DNA of 64,000 nt from Fodinibacter sp963811825. Lineage in GTDB: Bacteria > Actinomycetota > Actinomycetes > Actinomycetales > Dermatophilaceae. Of this stretch, positions 7,038-16,846 are shown piece after piece. The position numbers and the translations under genes were made by a program. Numbering within the stretch: position 1 is the first letter of the stretch; every line of letters starts with the position of its first letter. The stretch covers positions 248,001 through 312,000 of the forward strand of contig CAWESS010000036.1 of the NCBI GenBank assembly GCA_963811825.1, read 5' to 3'. Under the pieces are notes generated by a model. It worked only from the letters and a program-made list of their open reading frames with translations. It ran no database searches and was not told the DNA's origin.

Positions 7038-8609
7038 TCAGATCTGGGCGGACTCCAGCTGGCCGAGCAGCTCTGGCGCCCGAGCGTCCAGGCGCGCGCC
7101 GCCGACGAGGACACCGACCGCGAGGAGCACCAGCCCGTAGACGGTTCCGACGGCGAGCGCCGCCCACCGTCCGACGGTCGTCCCCGACGTCAACCACACC
7201 AGGACGGCCACGGGCGCGGTGAGCAGCACCGGGCCGACGAACGACACGATCGCCGTGAGGCACCCCTGGGCCGCTCCCCCGGACGTGGCCGCGAAGGGGT
7301 TGCCGCCGGTGCGGGGCGCCGTCCCCGGCAGGTAGGCCCCCACGAGGACGGCGAGGCCCAGGCTGGCGAAGAACGCGACGACGGTGACGGTGAGCCAGGG
7401 CAGCGGGCGGGTCACGACGCCGAGGGCCAGGCTCACGGCATACGTCAGGAGCACCACCGGCCCGAAGACGACGGTGGTCGCGAGGACGCGCCCCAGACGG
7501 TCCTGCCAGCCGGGCACGCCGACCGCGACGTGCAGCCACCAGGCGGGTCCGTCGAACGCGAGGTCGTTCATGAGCGTGAGCCCGGCGAAGACCGCCAGGG
7601 TCACCACCCCCACGCCCGCGAGCCCCGGGGTGTCCATGATGAGCGACTGGATGACGAAGAACACCGGCAGCACGGCCGTCCGCAGCGCGATCGAGACGAG
7701 CCGGCTGTCGCGGTACCAGGCCCGGATCCGGCGGGCAGCGATGGTGGACGTCGGCGAGGTTCCGAGCAGCGCCGGCAGGAAGCGCCCGGCCCCGATGCGC
7801 TGCCCGCCCGAGCTCGTGAGCGGTGAGGTGAGCGTGCGACCCAGCTGGCCCACCCACACCCACCAGAGCAACCCGAGGAACCCGAGCGCGAGCCCGAGGT
7901 GCGCAGCCGCGGCCCCCCAGCGTCCGGTGGCGACGTCGAACGGCAGCCCCCACGCCCAGCCCACGGGGGTCCAGGACGCGACCTGCGCGGACCTCGTCGC
8001 GTCGAACGTGGTCAGGTCGGCTGCGAGCGTGCCCGTGGTGAGCAGCAGGTTGAACCCCAGGGGCACGAGGGTGACCAGCGAGACGACGAAGGCCCCGAGG
8101 ATCCTCCCGAACCGGCTGGTCATGACCCGGGCCAACGCGCTCGTCACGGCGCGCGAGAGCAGCACGGCGGTCAGCACCCCGAGCACCGCCGCGACCAGGG
8201 CCGCGACCGCGGTCGCCGGAGCTGCCGCCCACGCGCCGACCTGGGCCACCGCCAGGGCGCACAGCATCAGGGCAGGGATGCCGGTCAGCGCCGCCGCGAG
8301 CAGGCCGCGCGCGAGCTCGTGGGCGCGCAGGGGCAGCACCGAGAACCGTGCGGGGTCGAGGATGGCGTCGACGCCGGTCGCGATGAGGCTGAGGACCGCC
8401 CACATCAGCGTGATCACGGTGAACAACGGCACGACGAGCGCGGTGACGCGCAACGGCTGTCCCGCGAGGAGCACGAGCGAGGGCCCGAGGATGCCGACGA
8501 CCACCAGGGCAGCGAGCCCTCCGACGATCGACGAGGTGAGCTGCAGGGTGCTGCGGCTCATCGCGGTGCGCCACATCGCGAGGCGCAGGCGAACGATGAG
8601 CAGGGTCAC
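7038..8609 (-). CDS. ABC transporter permease, multi-span
   Basis: This is the membrane subunit of the ABC exporter encoded with the ATPase at 8644-9414. It has 523 residues and around 12 hydrophobic segments, from SIVGGLAALVVVGILG near residue 30 to ALAVGTVYGLVLLAVGVLVGG near the end. It resembles the large bacterial ABC-2-like permeases that come as single-gene partners of a lone ATPase. The GTG at 8609 is preferred because the longer frame extending upstream through the ATPase gene is low-complexity out-of-frame sequence. It is 34 nt downstream of the ATPase stop. The substrate cannot be deduced. Confidence 0.85.
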   Translation of the reverse strand: MTLLIVRLRLAMWRTAMSRSTLQLTSSIVGGLAALVVVGILGPSLVLLAGQPLRVTALVVPLFTVITLMWAVLSLIATGVDAILDPARFSVLPLRAHELARGLLAAALTGIPALMLCALAVAQVGAWAAAPATAVAALVAAVLGVLTAVLLSRAVTSALARVMTSRFGRILGAFVVSLVTLVPLGFNLLLTTGTLAADLTTFDATRSAQVASWTPVGWAWGLPFDVATGRWGAAAAHLGLALGFLGLLWWVWVGQLGRTLTSPLTSSGGQRIGAGRFLPALLGTSPTSTIAARRIRAWYRDSRLVSIALRTAVLPVFFVIQSLIMDTPGLAGVGVVTLAVFAGLTLMNDLAFDGPAWWLHVAVGVPGWQDRLGRVLATTVVFGPVVLLTYAVSLALGVVTRPLPWLTVTVVAFFASLGLAVLVGAYLPGTAPRTGGNPFAATSGGAAQGCLTAIVSFVGPVLLTAPVAVLVWLTSGTTVGRWAALAVGTVYGLVLLAVGVLVGGARLDARAPELLGQLESAQI

Positions 8610-8643
8610 GGCATCCGCCGTCGCCGGGCCTCGAGCGGCCGGC

Positions 8644-9414
8644 TCAACCCAGCCATGACAGCCCGTCGCCGCCGGCGTCGGACGCGCCGACGAGCTCGAG
8701 GAAGCGGTCGTGCAGCGAGCCCCCACGGGTGAGCCCGCCGACGGTGTCCTCGGCGAGCACCCGCCCACCGGCGATGACGGCCACCCGGTCGCACAGCCCC
8801 TCGACGAGCTCCATGACGTGGCTGGACATGACGACGGTGCCGCCACCGGCGACGTAGCGGCGCAGGATCGTGCGGATGGTCTGGCCGGAGACGGGGTCGA
8901 CCGCCTCGAACGGCTCGTCGAGCACGAGCAGGCGTGGCGCGTGGATGAGCGCCGCAGCCAGGCTCACCTTCTTGACCATGCCCGCCGAGTAGTCGGCGAC
9001 GACGGTGCGCGCGTCGTCGGCGAGGTCGAGCACGGCGAGCAGCTCGTCGGCGCGCGCGGCGGTGACCTCGCGCGGCATCCGGCGCAGGGCACCGACGTAG
9101 GTCAGCAGCTCACGCCCCGAGAGCTGCTCGAACAGCCGCATGCCGTCGGGCGCCACGCCCATGACGGCCTTCGCGGATGCCGGGTCACCCCACACGTCGT
9201 GACCGAGCACGCGCGCGGTGCCCCCGTCGGGGCGCAGCAGCCCCGTGGCCATCGACAACGTCGTCGTCTTGCCGGCGCCGTTGGGGCCGACGAGCCCGTA
9301 GAGCGAGCCGCGCGGGACCGCGAGGGAGAGTCCGTGGACGACACGGCGCCCGCGGAACTCCTTGACGAGGCCGACCAGCTCGAGGGCCGGCCCCTCCCCC
9401 GGCGGCTCAGTCAC
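8644..9414 (-). CDS. ABC transporter ATP-binding protein
   Basis: This ATPase subunit has 256 residues. Walker A GPNGAGKTT is at 43-51, a variant signature YSAGMVKK follows about 100 residues later, and Walker B is LLVLDEPFEAVDP. The switch His lies in VVMSSHVMELVE. The YSAGM variant is common in CcmA/ABC-2 export ATPases. The GTG at 9414 overlaps the end of ilvD by 8 nt, so the exporter is cotranscribed and probably coupled with ilvD. Whether this is functional linkage or simple gene packing is open. The next gene is its permease. Confidence 0.9.
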   Translation of the reverse strand: MTEPPGEGPALELVGLVKEFRGRRVVHGLSLAVPRGSLYGLVGPNGAGKTTTLSMATGLLRPDGGTARVLGHDVWGDPASAKAVMGVAPDGMRLFEQLSGRELLTYVGALRRMPREVTAARADELLAVLDLADDARTVVADYSAGMVKKVSLAAALIHAPRLLVLDEPFEAVDPVSGQTIRTILRRYVAGGGTVVMSSHVMELVEGLCDRVAVIAGGRVLAEDTVGGLTRGGSLHDRFLELVGASDAGGDGLSWLG

Positions 9415-11106
9415 ACACGGCGCCCTGGCTCGCGCTGCCGACGAGCCGCCGGTACTTCGCGAGGACGCCACGGGTGTACTTGGGCTCGGGGTGGGTGACC
9501 CCCTCCGCGCGACGGCGCTCGAGCTCGGCGTCGTCGACGAGCAGGTCGAGGCGACCCTGCGCGACGTCCAGGCGGATGCCGTCGCCGTCCCGCACGTACG
9601 CGATCGGCCCCTCGTCGACGGCCTCCGGGGCGACGTGACCGACGCACAACCCGGTGGTGCCCCCGGAGAAGCGGCCGTCGGTGAGGAGCAGGACGTCCTT
9701 GCCCAGGCCGGCACCCTTGATCGCCCCGGTGACGGCGAGCATCTCGCGCATGCCCGGGCCACCCTTGGGGCCCTCGTAGCGGATGACGACGACGTCGCCG
9801 GCGGCCATCGTGCCGTCCTCGACGGCATCCATGGCGGCGCGCTCGCCGTCGAAGACGCGGGCGGTGCCCTCGAAGACGTCGGAGTCGAAACCGGCGGACT
9901 TCACGACCGCTCCCTCGGGGGCCAGCGAGCCCGTGAGGATGGTGATGCCACCGGTGCGGTGGATCGGCTCGGACATCGCGCGCACGACCTTGCCGTCGAC
10001 GTCCGGCGGGTTGATGTGGGCGAGGTTCTCGGCCATCGTCCTCCCGGTGACGGTGAGGCAGTCGCCGTGCAGCAGACCGGCATCCAGCAGGGCACGCATG
10101 ACGACGGGCACGCCACCGACGCGGTCGACGTCGGTCATGACGTAGGAGCCGAAGGGCTTGACGTCGGCCAGGTGGGGCACCTTCGCGCCGACCCGCGAGA
10201 AGTCGGCGAGGGTCAGCTCGACGTCGGCCTCGTGGGCGATGGCGAGCAGGTGGAGCACGGCGTTGGTCGAGCCGCCGAAGGCCATGACCACGGCGATGGC
10301 GTTCTCGAACGCCTCCTTGGTCATGATGTCGCGGGCGGTGATGCCGCGGCGCAGCAGCTCGACGACGGCCTCCCCCGACTTGCGGGCGAACCCGTCACGG
10401 CGGCGGTCGGTGGCCGGCGGGGCCGCCGAGCCGGGCAGCGACATGCCGATCGCCTCGGCGACCGAGGCCATCGTGTTGGCGGTGTACATGCCGCCGCAGG
10501 CCCCCTCGCCGGGGCAGATCGCGCGCTCGATCGCGTCGACGTCCTCGCGGGACATCAGGCCGCGCGAACACGCCCCGACGGCCTCGAAGGCGTCGATGAT
10601 CGTGACGGTGCGCTCGGACCCGTCGGACATCTTGGCGATGCCGGGCAGGATCGACCCCGCGTAGAGGAAGACCGAGGACAGGTCGAGGCGGGCGGCGGCC
10701 ATGAGCATGCCGGGCAGCGACTTGTCACACCCGGCGAGCAGGACCGAGCCGTCGAGACGCTCGGCCATCATGACGGTCTCGACCGAGTCGGCGATGATCT
10801 CGCGGCTGACGAGCGAGAAGTGCATGCCCTCGTGACCCATCGAGATGCCGTCGCTCACCGAGATGGTGCCGAACTCCAGCGGGTAGCCACCCGCGGCGTG
10901 CACGCCGTCCTTGACGGCCTTGGCCAGCCGGTCCAGGGACAGGTTGCACGGCGTGATCTCGTTCCACGAGCTCGCGACGCCGATCTGCGACTTGACCCAG
11001 TCGTCGTCGCCGAGCCCACCGCACGCAGCATCCCGCGGGCAGCGGTCTTCTCCAGGCCGTCGGTGACGTCGCGGCTGCGGGGCTTGATGTCGGGAGTCGA
11101 GGTCAT
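9407..11106 (-). CDS. ilvD: Dihydroxyacid dehydratase (apparent frameshift near 11011-11018)
   Basis: This iron-sulfur enzyme dehydrates dihydroxy acids in the third common step of Val/Ile/Leu synthesis. The N-terminal part MTSTPDIKPRSRDVTDGLEK...GMLRAVG is in one frame. The rest of the protein (DDDWVKSQIG, SSWNEITPCN, then HAAGGYPLEFGTISVSDGIS to the end) is in the next. One base appears to be missing in the codons for GLGDDD around 11011-11018. Fe-S and active-site regions are recognisable, such as AGCDKSLPGM, GACGGMYTANTMAS, FGGSTNAVLHLLAIA and RFSGGTTGLCVGHVAPEA. The bulk is intact, so a sequencing error is more likely than true loss. Its stop overlaps the ABC ATPase start. Confidence 0.9.
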
Positions 11107-11173
11107 GCGCCCATCCTAGGGAGCGTCGTGGCGGCAGGGCCCGGGCGTCCGGGCGTCCGCGTGGAAGTGCCGA

Positions 11174-11932
11174 TCAGGTCGCGAGGGTGCCGCGCACGAC
11201 GCTGTCACCCGAGTGCTGGGGCGCGGTGTCGAACCCCTCACGGGAGATGTCGACGATGACGTAGCCCTGGTCGATGAGGTCCTGGGCGATCGCGAAGGTC
11301 TGCTCGGGCGCGTCGGGGCGCAGCACGCCGATCGACACCATGCGCTCGAGGTCCTCGTTGATCAGCCAGACCTCGAGGTAGCCGTCGCCGGCGTCGATCG
11401 GCTCGGTGCGCACCGCGAGGTCGAGCCGGTCGTCCTGGCGCACGACGTCCGCCGAGCCCTTGACCTGCCCGGTGTCCAGGGTGCCGAGGTCGGTGCTGGC
11501 CACCGTGACCGGCGCGGATGCCGGGTCCTCGCCGTCGAGCAGCCGGGCGCCGGCCACGCCGACCACCAGCCCGGCGGCGGCTGCGCCCGCCACCCACGCG
11601 AGGGGGATGCCGCGTCGGCGCCGGGTCTCGCGGCGCGCGGTGAGCTCGTCGGTCGGGACCTCGGGGCTCGTGACCGGGCTGGGCCGAGCCTCGGTGGAGG
11701 TGAGCACCACGGGAGCCGGCTCGGCATCGATCTCGGCCAGCACGGCATCCCACACGGCCGGTGACGGCGCAGCGAGCGCGGGAACGGGGTCACGCAGCGC
11801 CCGCACGGTGGAGCGCAGCGCGGCCACCTCGCGAGAGCACTGGGTGCAGCCCCGGACGTGCTCGGCGACGTCGGTCGGAGCCGACTCGCCGAGGGCCAGG
11901 TCGGCCAGCGTGTCGTCGTCAGGATGGTTCAC
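11174..11932 (-). CDS. Anti-sigma factor, RskA-like with zinc-type N-domain
   Basis: This membrane anti-sigma factor is paired with the ECF sigma factor immediately upstream. It has 252 residues. The N-terminal ZAS-type motif HVRGCTQC (H-x3-C-x2-C) is near residues 25-32, a proline-rich linker follows, and one membrane segment (IPLAWVAGAAAAGLVVGVAGA) is around 109-129. The extracytoplasmic RskA-like C-domain has YLEVWLI and SIGVLRPD motifs. The ATG at 11932 overlaps the sigma gene by 14 bp, indicating translational coupling and balanced stoichiometry. It is expected to hold sigma at the membrane until proteolysis or redox release. The inducing signal is unknown. Confidence 0.9.
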   Translation of the reverse strand: MNHPDDDTLADLALGESAPTDVAEHVRGCTQCSREVAALRSTVRALRDPVPALAAPSPAVWDAVLAEIDAEPAPVVLTSTEARPSPVTSPEVPTDELTARRETRRRRGIPLAWVAGAAAAGLVVGVAGARLLDGEDPASAPVTVASTDLGTLDTGQVKGSADVVRQDDRLDLAVRTEPIDAGDGYLEVWLINEDLERMVSIGVLRPDAPEQTFAIAQDLIDQGYVIVDISREGFDTAPQHSGDSVVRGTLAT

Positions 11933-12536
11933 GGTCCACCTCCTCCAGGCGGGTCCTCAGGTGCAGCAGTCCTCGTCGGACGTGGCTCTTGACGGTGCCG
12001 AGCGGCATCGCGAGCCGCTCGGCGATCTCCTCGTGGGTGCGGTCCTCCAGGAAGGCCATGCGCACGATCGTGGCGCGGGGGTCACCCAGCCGCCCCAGCT
12101 CGTCGTGCAGCACGAGCCGGGTCGCGAGCAGGTCGTCAGGCGGCGGTTCGTTCTCGTCGGGCAGGGTGTTCGCGGCGACGGCCTGGGCATCGCGAGCCAG
12201 TCGGGCCCGCTTCGCGTGGACGTCGGCGACCTTGTGGCGGGTGATGCCGACGAGCCAGCCAGCGACCGAGCCCTGGTCGGGCTTGAGCGTGTGTCGGCTG
12301 TTCCAGGCCGCGACGAACACCTGCTGGGTGACGTCCTCCGCGTCGTGGTGGTTGCCGAGGGAGCGAAGGGCCAGGGTGTGCACGAGGGAGGACCACTCGC
12401 GGTACGCCTGGGCGAACGCCTCACGAGAACCGGCGCGCAGGCGCACACCGATGTCGTGGACGTCGACCTGCTCCCCGGTGCTCACGGCCTCCACGATAGA
12501 GCGCCTCGTCTCCGGGGGTCGCGTGAGGAGCAGCAT
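11919..12536 (-). CDS. ECF-type sigma factor (SigK-like)
   Basis: This extracytoplasmic-function sigma factor has 205 residues. Region 2 includes HDAEDVTQQVFVAAW around residue 83 and GWLVGITRHKVADVHAKR around 109. The region 4 helix-turn-helix is HEEIAERLAMPLGTVKSHVRRG near 172-193. The ATG at 12536 has GAGAGGAG about 7 nt upstream. The pairing with an RskA-type anti-sigma gene downstream matches the SigK/RskA organisation. I cannot see its own target promoter by eye. Confidence 0.92.
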   Translation of the reverse strand: MLLLTRPPETRRSIVEAVSTGEQVDVHDIGVRLRAGSREAFAQAYREWSSLVHTLALRSLGNHHDAEDVTQQVFVAAWNSRHTLKPDQGSVAGWLVGITRHKVADVHAKRARLARDAQAVAANTLPDENEPPPDDLLATRLVLHDELGRLGDPRATIVRMAFLEDRTHEEIAERLAMPLGTVKSHVRRGLLHLRTRLEEVDREPS

Positions 12537-12657
12537 CGTGTGCTCCTCTCTCGCGGATTCGGGTCGTGGGCGGTGCTCGCTACCAGTGGTTCGGAGGCAA
12601 CACCCCTCGTGGATGCACCATTCGGACAGAAGATGGCGGTCCGCCGCGTGAGGACGG

Positions 12658-13152
12658 TCACGATCGCGCGGCCCCGGCGCGGGAACCGAGGTGGTGGTAG
12701 CCCACGGCCAGGCTCGACGCGACGGTCAGCCAGACGGCATACGGCACGAGCACCCAGGCAGCCCACGCAGTGAGCCCCGCCGTGAGTGCGACGAGTCCCC
12801 AGGTGAGGGTCGCGGCCCCGAGGAGGAGCAGGGCGGCCCGGCCCAGCCGGTGGTGGACGTAGAAGGACCGGGCCCACCCGAGGGCGAGGGCCACCGAGGC
12901 GCCGAACAGGGCCAGCCACAGCACGACGTCAGGCAGCGGAGCGGTGCGGACGACGGCCACGCCCGCCACGGCCATCGCGGCGAAGTTGAGCGGCCAGATC
13001 ACACCGAACACGATGTCGGGTGGCTGCCACGACGGGCGCCGCAGGGTTGCTGCCCACGCCGAGCCGGCACCGGTCCAGCGGACCGCCAGCACGGCATACA
13101 GCGCGATGAGCAGCGCGCCCGCAGCCCCGAGGCCGAGCCGCGCGAGCGTCAC
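12658..13152 (-). CDS. TspO/MBR family protein
   Basis: This tryptophan-rich sensory/translocator-type membrane protein has 164 residues and five hydrophobic segments. Family landmarks are RRPSWQPPDIVFGVIWPLNF in the first loop and helix, the FYVHHRLG segment, and PYAVWLTVASSLAVGYH in the last helix. TspO proteins bind porphyrins and related ligands. The physiological role here is not defined. The GTG at 13152 overlaps the stop of the MMPL transporter by 4 nt, so the two are coupled. Confidence 0.85.
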   Translation of the reverse strand: MTLARLGLGAAGALLIALYAVLAVRWTGAGSAWAATLRRPSWQPPDIVFGVIWPLNFAAMAVAGVAVVRTAPLPDVVLWLALFGASVALALGWARSFYVHHRLGRAALLLLGAATLTWGLVALTAGLTAWAAWVLVPYAVWLTVASSLAVGYHHLGSRAGAARS

Positions 13153-15234
13153 GCCCCGCCCACGGGGACCGGGCCGGCCGCACGGTCCGCGGCGTCGGCC
13201 GCATGCGGCTCCACGGCCCCGGTGTCGACGCGCCGCGGCCACCAGAAGCGGTCGCCCAGGATGAGCGCGATGGCCGGCACGAGGACGGTGCGCACGACGA
13301 GGGTGTCGAGCAGCACGCCGACGCAGATGATGACGCCGAGCTGGGCGAGCACGACGAGGGGCAGCACGCCGAGCACGGCGAACACCGCGGCGAGCAGGAT
13401 GCCGGCGCTCGTGATGACACCACCGGTCGCCGCGAGCGCGCGCAGCATGCCGCTGCGGGCGCCGTGCCCCTTGGCCTCTTCCGCCGCCCGGGTGACGAGG
13501 AAGATGTTGTAGTCGACGCCGAGCGCCACGAGGAAGACGAAGGCGAGCAGCGGCACCCCGTCATCGAGCCGCTCGAACCCGAAGACCTGGGTGAACAGCA
13601 CCCACGACAGGCCCAGGCTCGCGAGGTAGGTGGCGACGACCGTCGCGACGAGCACGACCGGGGCGACGACCGAGCGCAGCAGCAGCGCGAGCGAGACGAG
13701 GACGAGCCCGAGGATGATCGGGAAGATCACCGTGCGGTCGCGGCTGGCGGACGTCGAGGCGTCGATGGCCTCGGCCTCGGTGCCCCCGACGTGGGTGTCG
13801 GCCTGGCCGGAGAGCGCATCGCGCACGGCGAGCACCGTCGCCTCGGCCTCGTCCGACCCCGGTTCGGCGTCGACGACCGCGTCGACCTCGGTGACGCCGT
13901 TGCCGGAGGCGGCCACGCGCACGGCGCTGACCCCGTCGACTCCGCCCACGGTCGCGGCCACGGCCTCGCCGTCACCACGGGTCACGACGATCGTGGGGTC
14001 GGCGGCACCGGCCGGGAAGGACTCGGCCAGCCGCTCACCGGCGGCGATCGCCTCCGGCTTCTGGAGGAACTGGTCGGCGCCGTCCAGGCCGGTCTGGATC
14101 TGGGTGATGCCGCTCGCCATGACGGCGAGGGCGAGCACGGTGGCGGTGACGAAACCAGCGGGGCGCTTCGCGACGGCATCCCCGATGCGGCGCCACAGCG
14201 AGTTGGCATCGGCCAGGCCGACCTGGCCCACCGTCGGGACCTTCGGCCAGAAGATCCAGCGCCCGAAGACGACGAGCGTGGCGGGCAGCACGACGAGGGC
14301 GAAGAAGGCGGCGACGATGACACCGACGGCGCAGGCGAGGCCCAGGCCGCGCGTGGCCGGGAAGAGGGAGAGCAGGAGGGTGAGCAGACCGAGCACGACC
14401 GTGCTCGCGCTGGCCACGACGGCCTCGGTGGTGCGGCGCAGGGCGATGGCCATGGCCTCACGGCGGTCCTGCGTGACGCGGAGCTGGTCGCGGTAGCGGC
14501 TGATGAGCAGCAGCGCGTAGTCGGTGCCGGCGCCGAAGACGAGCACCGAGAGGATGCCGATCGTCGACTCGTCCCACAGCACGTCGAAGGTTGCCAGGGT
14601 GTGGGTCGCGACCACCGCGGCGAGCTGGTCGGCGACCGCGACGACCGTGAGCGGCACGAGCCAGAGCACCGGGCTGCGGTAGGTGATGACGAGCAGGATC
14701 GCGACGACGGATGCCGTGGCGGCGAGCAGGCGGAAGTTGGCACCATCGAAGACGGCGGCGAGGTCGGCCTGGATGGCGGCGGGGCCGGTCACCTGGGCGG
14801 TCATCCCGTCGGGAAGATCGGCGGTGGCAGCCTCCCGGAGGTCGCCGACGACCTCGGCGGTCTCGACGGCATCACTCGGTGTTGACCGGGATGAAGACCG
14901 TTGCCGCAGTGCCGTCCTCGGCGACCACGGGCGGGGCGCCGGTGGCGCCTGGCAGGGTTCGCGACTGCTCCTCGACGACGGCGAGCTGTTCGGGAGTGAG
15001 CGGGTCGTCGCTGCTGTACAGCACGACGGCTGCGGACCCCTCGGCCTCGGGCAGCTCGGCGCGCAGCTCGGCGGCGGCCTTGCTGTCGGTGCCGTCGGGC
15101 AGGGCCGCGACGGCGGTCGGGGGACCCTCGGCCTGGCCGACGATGCCGATGACGGCGCCCGCGCCGAAGATGGCGACCAGCGCGATGAGCCCGGCCACCC
15201 ACTTTCGCGTGATGAGGTGCGCGACGCTGCCCAT
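13149..15234 (-). CDS. MMPL/RND-family transporter (apparent frameshift near 14872)
   Basis: This is a large RND-superfamily MMPL-type exporter of about 694 residues when the frame is repaired. The first 121 residues (MGSVAHLITRKWVAGL, one helix, then a periplasmic domain ending VFIPVNTE) are in one frame. The remainder (DAVETAEVVGDL onward) is in another, after the ACC GAG T GAT junction. The two repeated halves each show the conserved membrane motif: FGAGTDYALLLISRYRD in the first and LGVDYNIFLVTRAAEEAKGHG in the second. It is transcribed divergently from a MarR regulator that may control it, and it is coupled to tspO downstream. A single extra T would explain the break. Confidence 0.88.
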
Positions 15235-15268
15235 TGCTGCTCTCCCTTGGTACGGTGGTGCTTCAGGT

Positions 15269-15281
15269 GGTGATTCACCAT
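15269..15281. promoter_or_regulatory. Candidate MarR operator between marR and the MMPL gene
   Basis: The 13-bp near-palindrome TGGTGATTCACCA lies in the 59-bp divergent spacer. A second inverted repeat (GCAAC and GTTGC, 15327-15346) lies just inside the annotated marR start, and GTTGCTAAG at 15283-15291 resembles one of its arms. This would suit autoregulation plus repression of the transporter. Binding is not demonstrated. Confidence 0.4.
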
Positions 15282-15293
15282 GTTGCTAAGTAG

Positions 15294-15797
15294 GTGAGTG
15301 AGATTACGGAACCCGACGCTCGTGACGCAACTTTGTCTAAGGTTGCCCCGGACGTGACCTCCGTCGCGCCCGGCTACCGCTCGTCCACGTCGCTCGACGC
15401 CCTCCAGGAGCTCGTCGACGTCGCCGGACAGGTGCCTCACGAGGTGGCCCGCAGGGCCGGGCTCTCGGTCTCCGAGCTGCACTCTCTGCGCCACCTGATG
15501 TCGGCTCCGATGGGCCCGGTCGAGCTGGCTCGCGAGCTCGGGGTGACGTCCGCGGCATCCTCGGGGATCGTCGACCGGCTCGTCGGCCGAGGTCACGCGC
15601 AGCGGCGACCCCACCCCGACGACGGGCGACGCACCGAGGTCGTCATCACCGACTCCGGCCGCCTCGAGGTCTTCACCCGGCTCGCGCCGATGTTCCGCGG
15701 GCTCGCCGAGATCGACTCGTCCCTCGACCCCGACGAACGGGTCGTCGTCGAGCGCTACCTGCGGGGCGCCACGGCCGCCATGAAGGCCCTGATGTGA
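15294..15797 (+). CDS. MarR-family transcriptional regulator
   Basis: This winged-helix regulator probably represses the divergent MMPL exporter and itself. It has 167 residues from the GTG at 15294. The recognition region is MGPVELARELGVTSAASSGIVDRLVGRGHAQRR and the wing is HPDDGRRTEVVITDSGR. No ribosome site precedes 15294, so it would be leaderless or misassigned. An in-frame GTG at 15354 would give a 147-residue protein of more usual MarR length and would leave the 15327 inverted repeat in the leader. Its stop overlaps the dehydrogenase start by 4 nt. Confidence 0.85.
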   Translation: MSEITEPDARDATLSKVAPDVTSVAPGYRSSTSLDALQELVDVAGQVPHEVARRAGLSVSELHSLRHLMSAPMGPVELARELGVTSAASSGIVDRLVGRGHAQRRPHPDDGRRTEVVITDSGRLEVFTRLAPMFRGLAEIDSSLDPDERVVVERYLRGATAAMKALM

Positions 15798-16781
15798 GCG
15801 GCACCCTCGGAACTGCGGCCTCCTCGGCCCTGGACACCGCCCTCGACCGCACGATCGCCCCCGGCTTCACCCGCCTCGGGTATGCCGTGCGCCGGCGCCT
15901 TCCGACGTGGCCGGCCGACCCCCGCCCGGGGTGCCTCTCGGGGCATCACGTGGCGGTGACGGGAGCGTCGTCCGGCCTCGGGGAGCGCACGGCCCACGAC
16001 CTCGCTGCCCTGGGCGCCACCGTGCACCTCGTCGTGCGTGACGCCGGCCGTGGTGGGCGCGTCGCCACCGAGATCGAGGCGTCCGTGGGTCGGGCCGGGG
16101 CGGCCCGCGTGTGGATCTGCGACGTGTCCGACCTCGACTCGGTGCGGGGGTTCAGTGCCGCCTTCCTCGCGGCCGACATCCCGCTGCGGGCGCTGGTGCA
16201 CAACGCCGGCGCCCTGCCCCCGACGCGCACCGAGTCCGCCCAGGGGCACGAGATGACGATGGCCCTGCACGTGCTCGGACCGGTGCTGATGACCGAGCTG
16301 CTGCTGCCCCTGCTGTCGGCCGACGAGGGCCGGGTCGTGTTCGTCACGTCCGGTGGCATGTACAGCCAGGCCCTTCCCGTGTCGGACCCCGAGTTCCTGC
16401 GCGGCGAGTACGCCGGGGCAACGGCCTACGCGCGCAGCAAGCGAGGGCAGATCGAGCTGCTCCCCGTGCTCGCGGACCGCTGGGGCCTCGCGGGGGTCGA
16501 CGTGGCCGCCACCCACCCGGGGTGGGCGGCGACCCCCGGCGTCCAGACGTCGCTGCCGCGTTTCGCGAGCCTCCTCGGGCCCTCCCTGCGCACCGCCGGA
16601 GAAGGTACCGACACGACGACGTGGGTGGTCGCGAGCGAGCCGGCACCGGCATCCGGCCTGTTGTGGCACGACCGCCGCACCCGCCCGACGAGCATCATGC
16701 GCCGCACGCGCCCCTCGGAGGAGCGATCGTCAGCGCTTCTGGGCGTGGGTCCGCGAGGCGACCGGCGTGTCCGACGGCTGA
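15794..16781 (+). CDS. Short-chain dehydrogenase/reductase (apparent frameshift near 16724)
   Basis: This SDR-family NAD(P)-dependent oxidoreductase has the cofactor motif TGASSGLG at residues 56-63, NAG in VHNAGALPP, a catalytic Ser in VTSGGMYS, and a YARSK active-site pair. The 50-residue N-terminal extension (TLGTAASSALDTALDR...) resembles that of retinol-dehydrogenase-like actinobacterial proteins. The in-frame reading after TRPSEE turns into low-quality sequence. The adjacent frame instead gives DRQRFWAWVREATGVSDG and a stop at 16779-16781, the usual end of this family. One extra C near 16724 accounts for this. The GTG at 15794 overlaps marR by 4 nt. The substrate is unknown. Confidence 0.85.
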
Positions 16782-16833
16782 CCATGAGGTGGGCGGGCCG
16801 TCAGTTGTCGGCGCGCACTGCGGGCGAAGCCGA

Positions 16834-16839
16834 TAGGGT
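16834..16839 (+). promoter_or_regulatory. -10 box of a leaderless promoter (gene at 16847)
   Basis: TAGGGT lies 7 nt before the GTG, the spacing expected when transcription starts at or next to the start codon. It helps decide the GTG at 16847. Confidence 0.55.
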
Positions 16840-16846
16840 CCGACGG

